From: Angiostrongylus vasorum
Lineage: Eukaryota; Nematoda; Chromadorea; Rhabditida; Metastrongylidae
Length of the DNA: 64,000 nucleotides
NCBI GenBank assembly: GCA_018806985.1
Contig: JADANN010000468.1
Location: 5,812,072 to 5,876,071, forward strand
Reading direction: 5' to 3'
The notes beneath the pieces are model-generated. The model ran no database searches. It was given only the letters and a program-made list of their open reading frames with translations, and was not told the origin of the DNA. Both the position numbers and the translations under genes were made by a program. Below, piece by piece: positions 12,855 to 22,935 of the stretch (positions are counted from its first letter, which is position 1; every line of letters starts with the position of its first letter).

Positions 12855-14214
12855 GCCTATATTGTCTTATTGAAAACTAAGGATTTTTATCGTGTCGACG
12901 GGTACTACTGCTCATTCTCATCTCGTATCGTTTAAGCAGATCTTAACAGTTTTGTATTGATATTTCCAGTCACTGTCACATTATCAAGTAATCTCTCAGA
13001 TTAACTTATATAGAAAGAAGTATGTATTTATTTATCATTATTGTTATTACTGATTCATCTTGATGAGTCGGCTTAATGGGAATAGCTTAAAGAGAAAAGA
13101 AGCTCTCGTTATAGCCATTTTTTCGTTTTGCCTCACTGATTTCAAATGTAATTGTATGAGAAATTCTCTGACTGAAGATTTTGTTTGTAGATGAGAAAAT
13201 ATCCTAAAAACGCTTTATCGCAATGTGATAGGATAGAATAAAACTTGCAGAATTTTTTGGAAAATAGTATATTCTGAACCGCTAAGCATGTTATATTCTA
13301 TTGACTTTGTACTCAAAGTAAATTCTATAGTGGTCTAATAATTGTCGACGATACGAAAACATACGGGAAAGAGCAAGAACAGACATGGAGCCTACAACTG
13401 TTTCAGAGATGGAGACGTTTCTCAGCCTCTGACTGTTGAATAGAAATCCCTGGTTTGCAGCTATATAATTACAACATTAGCAGATGGAGAAATTTTCAAA
13501 TGGAAATGTGGACGATGTACTAATGGAGCTGCAGAATAATTTTCTGGATGAATAAAGGCATCTGTATACCGAAAATTAGTATGGGAGTATCTCGTACACT
13601 TAAATATTGCTCAAGAGAGATATTGGGCAGTACGTGCTGGAAGAGTAGATAAGGAATTCTCAGGCAAGTCGTACTGTAAAATTTTAGGAGAAAAGAACTG
13701 GAGGAAATGAAATCCTCAACTGGATCCCATTAGTATAATGCTGCTAAAACAGATCTGTAAACGTAATATGATTATGATACCTATGGTGATGCTTGGTACA
13801 ACTGGGTGAGTCACCTCGTCAGGATCACGAGTTAACGAAATTTACGTCCAGGTAGAAATGCTCGGGCCTCCTGTTGTCCGCTCCAGCCTAATTCATTTCT
13901 GAACTGCTTCCAAAAGTATTGTCTTTCGCCTCTGGATCCTACTGCAAAGACCTGCAGTATCATTTACTTCTAGCTGTGCGTAGCACCAAGCATCAGTTTT
14001 TTTCTTTCTCTCTCTTTTTTGCACCTTAATGACTGTGAAGATGCAATTAGAGCTCCTCGTTTGAAGAAACAAGAGATGTTCTGGGCACAAGTTTTAACTC
14101 GTTTGATGTATAGCTTCTTGTTTCGGATCATGTTATCCTTCACCTGCATGTGAGGAAAAGATTTCTTTAAGTATGGCTTCATCATACATTTTATCATTTT
14201 CTCTTAGTCAATGA
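12855..14214. other. trak-1 3' flank, nothing recognised beyond one repeat
   Basis: Contains the second direct repeat (13046-13141). No coding exon with splice support seen on either strand. Confidence 0.5.
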
Positions 14215-14430
14215 GAAGAGTTCTTTGCTCTTAGAACTCGTAGCTCAAGTGTACACTGCAAGTAGTAATATAATCGAGCACAAGATGATGGCACCACAAC
14301 ACTGTCAAACATCTCGAATCTTCTGTTCCTGAGAATGTGATCGACCTCAGCATGAGCCGTACCGCTAGTAAGGTCGTATGCCCAGTGGCGTTTTTCGTTC
14401 TTTTCGAAGAACAAATTCTCATTGAAGAGG
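14215..14430 (-). mobile_element. RTE-type LINE fragment (endonuclease C-terminal end)
   Basis: The minus-strand reading contains TAHAEVDHILRNRRFEMFDS and VVPS..., matching the end of the APE-like endonuclease of RTE elements (consensus T..EIDHIL.NRRW...D..VVPS). The catalytic-region Asp-His pair (DHI) is kept. The rest of the element is not recognisable here. It shares strand with the two larger RTE copies downstream. Confidence 0.6.
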
Positions 14431-15187
14431 TATGTCAGGGATAGAAATTCAGCAAGACAGTCTCCATTCTGATTTCGACGTTTCTGGCAGTGAATTCGTC
14501 GACAACAGATTCATGGACGGCCCTATTGCTGCAAATTGCTTTTTTCCAATAACAATACGACGTATCTTATCAACTCCACTGGTCATGAGTAGCCATTAAT
14601 AGGGATCCTGTGATTACGCTTAGGTTAAAGACGAAGGATACTAAACGACTGGAAAGGAACTGGTATTGATCCACAGGTTGTGTAATGAGGGGTGTCAACA
14701 AAGCCTATACCACCGACACAACAGCAGCTCTCCAAAAAATTACAAGGCCCCCGTCATTTCATTGGTCCTTTTGCTTTTTCTCTCGATCACATGCAATTTG
14801 ATCCGATTCAGAGACCCAAGAAAAGCGTGAAGACAGGCGTGTGAGGGGCTTCTGGTATTATAGGACTATGGCAAGTAATAGTCTTCATGACGTGTTATCG
14901 ATGTATTTGTTTGATTAAGTGATGCCCTACACAGTCCAAGATTTAATCTCTTCTCAGTCTCTAACACGGTCTGATATCATAGACAAAAGCACCCATTGTG
15001 GAAAGTAGTGAGGATGGTCTACCTGTTGGGAAATTTGTTCTTTCCTAGGGTCGTCAGCTGCCTTGCTAGGGCGTTCCCGCATCTTTACGACAATTTGGAG
15101 CTGACACGAAGGGTCCTTAAAGTAGCCTTCTTGTACTCATTCAGAAACGACATTTAGGCCGAATGTAAATACGAAATTAAAAGCGTT

Positions 15188-15474
15188 AAAGCTTTATAGC
15201 ATTTGACGTTGATCAATTTTTAAGGGATGCCTGATGTATTCGACTCTGCCAACCATCGTTATAGGTAGTTTAACCAATATTTGGCCCATACAGTGACCTT
15301 CGGGGGGCCTACCGATGCGTGAAGTCAGTGCTGCGCTCCTCCCAGAACAAGTCTGCTACCAATTTGCAGAACTACAAGTTATGGTTGGGGGCTTGGTGAA
15401 ACCGGGACGATGGACTGAACCAACGACCACACTGCATGGCAGAGAACCTCTAATCACTGCCTACACACGCTCCT
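15188..15474 (-). repeat. SINE-A copy, diverged
   Basis: Reverse orientation: GACGTTGATCAATTTTTAAG start, GGCCCATACAGTGACC and GCTACCAATTTGCAGA body, tRNA-like head at 15420-15474. Confidence 0.6.
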
Positions 15475-15639
15475 AGATATAGAAGTATCACCTGTATCAC
15501 CTGCAGTTCCGTGTCAGTAATCCCTTTGCTTCTTACTTGTTGGGACGGCTAGCTGTTATATGAATACCAAGTAGTTAAGAAGATCCGGTGGGGATTAGCT
15601 GCTCCCCCTTTGTCTGTGCCACGCGGAGTTTTTCATTAT

Positions 15640-18600
15640 TGGCAACCACAATGCTGGACACCCAAAACATGGGTAATTAAACTTTTATACGTATCACCTG
15701 TAGTCCCTTTGATCGTCGAGTGACTCGAGCGGGCGCCAGTAAGTCTTCCATTTTTCCCCGTTGCGTGCAAGAGTAGCCCAATGGGTTCTGCTCGCTCTAG
15801 GGATTCGTCGAGCATCATACCTTTCTTCAAGGCTCTTTATGAAGAACTCTGACCATCGGGTTGGTGGACTTCCCGCAGTACGTTTGACATCCCGAGGAAT
15901 CCAGTCACTAACGGCTCTTGTCCATCGGTTGTCATTCATACGCATTACGTGTCCGGCCCACCTTATCTTCAACTGTTTGGCGTACAGAACGGCATCTTTG
16001 ATTTTTTCATCGTTGACGCAGGTCGGAACTTCGGATCCCTTCCCTTACTTGTGTGAAACGGGATACTCCTAGCATCGTCCTTTCGACTGCGCGTTCGATA
16101 ACGCTGAGTGACCTTTCATCCTGCTTACACAGCAGCCAGGTTTCTGACGCATACGTTAAGGCAGGAAGTACCGTTGTGTCGAAAAGGTGGGCACGGAGTC
16201 GGGTGTTCCTTGTTCTCTTCACTACATCCTCGATGCTCTTAAAAGCACCCCCAGCCCCTTGTTTCCTTCTGCTCAGCTCTGGAGCTAGGTCGTTCATCAT
16301 ATTGATTTCCCGACCTAGACAGATATAACTGGAGCATTCGGAGATATTCGTTCCGTTGAGCATGAATGGGGCATGCGAAACCAATCCGTTGTTCATGAAC
16401 ATCGTTTTTGTGAGATTTAGTTGAAGACCAATCTTTCCACAGGCTTTATCAATGTCGGCAATCATTAGTTCTGCCTCGCTAATGTTTGGTGTTACAAGGA
16501 CGATGTCATCAGCAAAGCGAAGATGGCGTAACTCCCGATCATTGATTTTCACTCCCATATTATCCCATTCCAATGCTCGCATGACGTTCTGGAGGATGGC
16601 GGTAAATAATTTTCGCGAGATGGTATCGCCTTGCCTAACTCCTCTTTTGACGTCAATAATAATATCGTCGTAGAATGGTGATACCTTGGTTGTGAAATTT
16701 TTTGTACAGCTCACGAAGAATCTTTATGTACTGAGTAGCGACTCCTTGACTATCCAGGGCTTCCAAGACTGCTTCTATCTCGACTGAATCAAAGGCCTTT
16801 TGTAAATGGATGAAGGTGAGACAGAGCGATCTTTTGTACTCTCGCGATACTTCAATAAGCCTTGTTACCGTGTGGATGTGGTCCACCGTACTAAATCCTT
16901 TTCGAAACCCTGCTTGCTCACATGGCTGTCCTTGGTCCAGTGTTCTGTGAATCCTGTTTAGGATTACTCGAGTGAAAAGTTTGTAGACGACAGACAGTAA
17001 GCAGATTGGACGATAGTTGCCAATATCCTGTAGGTCACCCTTCTTGAACAATAACACGGTCTTGCTGGTCTTCCAGTGGGTAGGGTCCTTGCATTCGGAC
17101 AGGTAACGTGTGAAGAGCCTAGCCAGTGTGTTTATGAGGACTGGCGGAAGGTTCTTCAGGTGTTCTGGTCTTATCCTGTCTGGACCTGGTGTTGTTCGAT
17201 TTTTTCACCGACGAAATGGCATGTCGGATTTCGGAAGGGAGAACCGCTGCTACAACATATCCATCCTCCTTTATTTCATATGACGGAAGGTGAACGTGGC
17301 TATAGAAGAGATCCCATTAGATTCGTGAATAATTTTCTCCATTGCCTTTCTGGACGGTGTAACCGGAGTGCAATCATTCTGGTCTTGTAATTGGCGAAGC
17401 TTCGGCGGGCTTTGCGAATGCTTTTCCCATCCTCTGCAGCTTCGACCAGCATTGTTTTGCAAGTTCGGACGTTAGTTCGCGGTTGCCTGCAGCTCGTGCG
17501 ATTCCATACTGGCGTATTAGCTCGAGTGTTTCTAGAGACAAACGTCTCTTAGTAACTTTCGAACTCTCAGCTTTCATAGCGCTAACGTGAAGATGTTGAA
17601 TGAGCCGATCGTATTATTCGTCGATGTTATCGACAACGGCATCTTGCCAACAGCCGATTAATGAATTGAATAAGTACCAGCTTGCGGTGGTTCTGGGACT
17701 TCGGTTTTTAATTTAACGGCTTTTTCTCCTTTCCGCCAGAAATAGAATCTTGCACGGAGACGGTGGTTTGATCCCGTGTGGAATTTTGGGATAACAGCGA
17801 CATCAGTTAGGCAAAAACCTTCCATTTACTGTGATGTGGTTTATTTCGTTATGGTATTCTCCACTGGGAGACTCTCACGTCCAGCGTTGAGGGTGGGGCT
17901 TCTGGAATTGCGAGTTGCTATGGATGGTCTTGGTCGCCATAATAAATTCAGATAGCCGCTCACCCTGTCCGTTCCATTCTAATCTGTGATCCCAATGTGA
18001 TGTTCTTTAGGCGTTCTTCTTGGTCCAATCTTGGCGTTGAAATCTCCAATGATGACCTTGAAGAATGTGTGGTCTTCTCTGTAGAACTTCTTCAAGTCCA
18101 TATAGAATGCTTCAACGTCTTCTTCGTCATAGTTTGATGTCGACGCGTAAACGACGAAGGTTGTCAAAGCCGGTAGTGATCCACATCTTTTTAATCGTAA
18201 GCGTCCGGTTCGGGTTGTTAGTTGTTCGAATGAATCAATGTTCATGGACAAACTCGTGTTGGCGAGAACGCCGACGCCGCCAACTCCTCTACTGTCGCAT
18301 GTTCCGAGGAACAGTTCTTCTCCGGTGTCATAGACGGCGTTGAAAGGCTGGCGTCTTCTTGTCTCGGCCAGGTCCTACTTTATATTCTTCTTGCTTGCAT
18401 GAGCAAGTCCTCTATCGAGGACTCGGATGCAAGTGTGCGTGCATTGTAGGTACAGGTCGTCACCATAGTTCTTCGAAAACCAGGCAGCTTCCATTGACCC
18501 TGAGATTTTAGCAGCCTCTCCGTACTCGTCCTACCCAACGCTGCCAAACGGGGGGCTGTTTCGGGGTCAGGGGAATGAGGCCCGTTTTTTTTTACTGTGT

Positions 18601-18960
18601 TTAGCATTTTTTGATACCCACGTATAGCTTGCTGGGCTCTGAACGTGGGGGCTGGGTATACTCACGGGTAGCTTGCCAGGCTCTCCCAGAGTGGACATGG
18701 AGCTTATTTGTTGGAGGCGAATCCTAACCGCCTCCCCTGTACTTCCCTTGCAGGTTTTGGTCGAATTGACTCGTAGAATACAATCTGCATAAACTAGAAC
18801 GCACCCACACACGCGTGTATGAATACGCCCCGTCAATGCAGAAAGTATGTGCCAAATCGGCGCAGCAGAAACAGGAAGTTCATCCCCTGGGTTCACCTGC
18901 TTCTCAGGGAAGTAAAGGTCGCTTTTGGTCCGCGATTAAACCCCTATCCGCCAACTGGGG
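15640..18960 (-). mobile_element. RTE-type non-LTR retrotransposon, copy 1, broken
   Basis: Read on the minus strand, the order is 5' region, APE endonuclease, reverse transcriptase, C-terminal tail. Endonuclease pieces: CTYNARTLASESSIEDLL near 18450 and [13 protein letters not shown] near 18030. RT pieces: GNYRPICLLSVVYKLFTRVI (17010) and KAFDSV (16790) in one ORF, 17057-16653. The next ORF, 16714-16007, has GVRQGDTISRKLF and the catalytic FADD (about 16500). A C-terminal block with RWAGHVMRM lies at 15972-15694. The RT is split by a frameshift near 16690, and stops or shifts separate the endonuclease parts, so the copy is dead. The 5' boundary is set by where similarity to copy 2 stops; the 3' boundary is approximate. 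Confidence 0.85.
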
Positions 18961-19149
18961 ACGCGCCACGTAACCTCGCGACTAACCGGCTCGAGATCCC
19001 TCATATGAGGGAGATCCGTGACTCGGCATCATCAGAGCACATAAAGATTAAAGTTGTAATAGAGAACATTATTTTCTATTAGATAATGTTTATTGGTCGA
19101 CTTGTCGACATTACTGTCGCATGCAAGAGTTGCTCACTGGATTCTCCTC

Positions 19150-20965
19150 ATTCTAGGACCTCGCTGACAGTCATGTCACTTTTCTAGAGTTTTCGTGAAG
19201 TCTGACCTGATCTGAACTCTAATTGTCTTCCTGCTATGCGCATGACAGGCCGAGGAATCCAGTTGCTAGCGGCTATTGTCCATCAATTGTTCTCCAGTCG
19301 CTTCTCATGTCCGATCCACCTTATCTTGACCAATTTACCATATAGAACAGCGCCTCCGGTAGTTCGGAGCTTCGCACCACTTCTCTCAACTGCGTGATAC
19401 GGGATACTCCTAACACCGTCCTTTCGACTGCGTGTTCAACAATGATGGGTGATCTTCCATCCTGCTTATGCAGCGAGAATGTTTCTGACGCATACGTTAG
19501 CGCAGGAAAAAATCATGGAGTTCAGAAGATGGGCACTAAATCTGGTGTTCTTTGTTCTCTTCACTACATTCTCGACGTTTTCAAAAGCTCCCCAAGGCGC
19601 TTCCTTTCTCCTGCTCAACTCTGGAGCTATGTCGTTGATCATGTTGATTTCCCGACTTAGACAGATGTAAGTGGAGCATTCATTTCGTTGAACGTAAAGA
19701 ACATCGTACTTCTGAGATTTAGTCGAAGACCAATCTTTCCACAGGCTTTATTAAAGTCCACAAGAACTTGCTCCACCTAGATAATCCTTACGTTATAAGG
19801 ACGATGTCATCAGCAAAGCGAAGATGGTGTGACGACCATCGATTTTCACTTCCATGTTGTCTCATTCCAGTGTTCGCATGACGTTCTCGAAGGTGACAAT
19901 GAATAATTTTGGCGAGATGATATGGCCTTTCCTAACCCCTCTTTTGACTTCGATGTTAAACCGTTGTAGAATGGTGATATTCCAGTTTTGAAATTTTCAT
20001 ATCGTTCACGAAGAACCCTTACATACTGAGTAAAAAACATGCCAGTTTATGGTGGTTTCGTAACTTCCTTTTTTGAATCCAGCATCGGATTTTAGCGTTT
20101 AAATCACCAGTGATACCTTGAGGAATGTATGATCTTCTCGGTATAACTTCTCCAAGTTCGTAAAGAATTCTTTGATTTCGTCTCTGTCACCGATTGGTGC
20201 TAGTGCATGGACGACGAAAATTGTCAAAGCCGGTATTGATCCACATCTCTTCAACCGTAAAGGTCCGATTTGGGTTGTTAGCTGTTCGAACGAATCGATA
20301 TTTATGGCGAAACCCGTGTTGACGAGAACACCGACGCCGCCGACTCTCTGACCGCCGCATGTTCCGAGGAACCATTCTTCCCCGGTGTCATAGACGGCGC
20401 TTGAATGAGTGGCGTCTTGTCTTAGCCAATCCGTTGACTTCGTACTTTATCATTCTTGCCTGCATGATGAAGTGTTCTATGGAGGACTCAGATGCAACTG
20501 TGCGCGCACTATAGATACGTATCGTCACCATAGTCCTGTAGGATTTAGGCAGCCTAAAATGACCGAGATTCTAGCAGTCTCTCTGTACTCGTCCTACCCA
20601 ACTTTTACTGTTTTTAGCTTTTTGATACCGAAGTATAGCTTGCTGCGCTCTGAACGTGAGGGCGGGGGTATACTCACGGGTAGCTTGCCAGGCTCTCCCA
20701 GAGTGGGCATGGAGCTTATTTGTTGGAGGCGACTCCTAACCGCCTCCCATATACTTCCCTGTCACTTGATTGCAGGCTTTTTGGCCGAATTGACTCGTAG
20801 AATACAATCTGCATAAACTAGAACGCACCCACACACGAGTGTATGAATACGCCCCGTAAATACAAAAAGTACGTGCTAAATCGGCGCAGCAGAAACAGGG
20901 AGTCTATCCTCTGGATCCACCTGCATCTCAGGGAAGCCAAGGTCGCTTTTGGTCCACGTTTGACC
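19150..20965 (-). mobile_element. RTE-type non-LTR retrotransposon, copy 2, heavily decayed
   Basis: Parallel to copy 1 in order and strand. The 5' region around 20590-20965 repeats the 18600-18960 segment, including the shared text at 20705 and 18690. Endonuclease remnants lie at 20375-20187, RT remnants from 20040 down to about 19600, and a tail with similarity to 15900 near 19240-19320. The middle part between endonuclease and RT is deleted, and no ORF longer than about 135 codons remains. Confidence 0.75.
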
Positions 20966-21701
20966 TTTTATTCGCCTTCCGGTTATGCTCCACGTTCCCT
21001 CTTGATTAGTCGGTAGGAGATTCTTCAGTGAGGGATATCCATGGAAATATGGAAGTAGGAATAAAAATTGGCGGGTCGCTTGAAGACGATGCAACAAACT
21101 CAACTGATTGCTAGGTGTAAGTAATATGTTCCTTTGGAAGACACCCAACACATCATCTGTGATAAGAAGCTACCAATGAAATAAAAAAACAAAGTATCAT
21201 TTTTTAAAAAAAACTGATATGCCAATATGAGCGCTTGCAGTGCTTGTGTTAGAATTCCAAATAATCTTTCTCCATAAGTTCCCTCGAATTACCTGAAAAC
21301 CTGACATCCATACAATCAAGAAGTTTGAATAACATTTCGGAAAAAGTTACGCATGACTAGAGCTATAGAACGAAGTATCTTTCGTCGGTTTATCCTACTC
21401 TCTATCGACTTCCGCTGCAACCATTGCAGCAACTCGTGTGCGAGTTTCCCTGGTAATGGACTGCTGTGCTCCCTTTAAATCTTATCTAGAGCATGAAAAC
21501 TGCCTCAGTTGTCACACTTGGACGATTTCATTACTTGTGTTACTTGGATATTGCCGCTTGTCGTGGATCTTCTCAAGATTTGGCCACATTATTCAAGTCT
21601 TTCTCGTGTGTTACTTATCTGTCAGGATCTTAATGATTCATCACTTTGTATAACATATAGTCCGTAGATTAACAATCGTGACATATATTCGTAGATGAAA
21701 T

Positions 21702-22509
21702 ATGCCTGGACATGTTTCAAGCGGAACTGATTCCAACATCTACGCTCTGTGTCCAGCATGCAATACTTTGCCATTGAGCAGCACAGTGAGTGGATCTGTG
21801 TACTCTTTCAAATTTCTTTCCTTAAATGTAAACACTTTGAAGAGTATGCGAATGTAAAAGATTGCTACCAATACCAATGCATACGACAGCCGTTTATTCG
21901 TGCTAGAGTGAATTTGCACTAGTTTTGAAGTGAACGCTGCTCGGTCTATACTATAAACCACGTAGTCTCTGGCAACAGGGTTTACCTATTTCTATGATTT
22001 AATTCTCTGGTTTTGTGCTTCTGTGGTCTAATTCTTATCCTGGAACAGACTCTTCACCACTAAGGGATCTTCGTAAAATGCCTTATTTCCGACATTTTGG
22101 GAGAAAATCCACGCCTTTGAAAAACATCGGTGTTCAAATGTGTGCATTTACAATTAAACAATCACTTTCTAAAGGATAAATTCTGCCGTCAGTGTGGATA
22201 CCAATTCATCATTGCTTGCCGAATTTGCCGAGAGAAAATCAGGCCTTACGATCGATTCTGCCCATCATGTGGAGCTCATCGCCTAGTTATTTTTGACCAA
22301 ATCAGGCACTGTGAGTAGGATGCGAGCGTTCTCACTTGTCAGCTCGCAAGAGATTCTCAACCAGTTTCTGCAGGGCTATGTGAGAACGAATTAACCAAGG
22401 ATGTTCAGATCTCCAAATCCACTCTTCACATGCCGCCCTTGCGACGGCAGTTGTGTTGGCAGCAGCTTGGTTGGCACTTCGTTATGCTTTAAGAAATAAA
22501 TTAAAATAA
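21702..22509 (+). CDS. Small double zinc-ribbon protein with C-terminal membrane anchor
   Basis: Three exons join in phase: 21702-21785 (28 codons, donor ACA|GTGAGT), 22175-22310 (acceptor CTAAAG, donor CACT|GTGAGT) and 22409-22509 (acceptor GTTCAG, stop TAA), about 106 residues. Four CxxC knuckles are visible: CPAC (exon 1), CRQC, CRIC and CPSC (exon 2). They are spaced like a DZR-type double zinc ribbon. Exon 3 encodes a hydrophobic run, HAALATAVVLAAAWLALRYA, followed by a short basic tail RNKLK; this is the layout of a tail-anchored protein with its zinc domain in the cytosol. Two AATAAA signals overlap the stop region (22495-22500 and 22505-22510), which supports this 3' end. It converges on xnp-1 with 427 bp between the stops. 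I do not recognise a named orthologue. An extra exon in the 389 bp first intron, or a different acceptor there, cannot be excluded. Confidence 0.68.
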
Positions 22510-22510
22510 A
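22495..22510 (+). terminator. Polyadenylation signals of the zinc-ribbon gene
   Basis: AATAAA at 22495-22500 and 22505-22510, the second overlapping the TAA stop. Very short 3' UTRs are common in nematodes. Confidence 0.5.
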
Positions 22511-22935
22511 CCTCAATGCCCATTGTCTGCTAAGAGGAAGCGTGTTTTCTCTACATCAGTATAACATTCATAGCAATAATCTCATATTTACTTATTAAAC
22601 AGTGGATGAAATAAATTCAAGTTCATAGAGATCTTCAAAGTAAACACGGTATACACAACGATGTATCACACCAAAATCGTCTATGCTTCTAAGCAGATCT
22701 AGTCCCAGACGATGAACTATTTACATAACAGATCATAGTGCGTTTTGCAAAAACATCAAAAACGAACAGCCCTATAAGGAATGTGTACATATACGTTCTA
22801 GGTAGTGGGGAAAAAAAAATGCAAGAGTTCATTTCTTGCAAAAGGTCAGATAGACCTTCGTGAGTACATAGTTGGATGGAATCAATGCACCTGTTGAATA
22901 GCACTTAAATACGTTGTCAGAATGTTGGACCGGTT

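Larger units (their letters stand above)
11882..13141 (+). repeat. Direct ~95 bp repeats flanking the last trak-1 exon
   Basis: 11882-11977 and 13046-13141 share ATGAATCGGCTTAATG / ATGAGTCGGCTTAATG, CTCGTTATAGCCAT and a final TCACTGATT. Only the ends of this span are the repeat; the GC block, hairpins and terminal trak-1 exon lie between. Confidence 0.55.
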
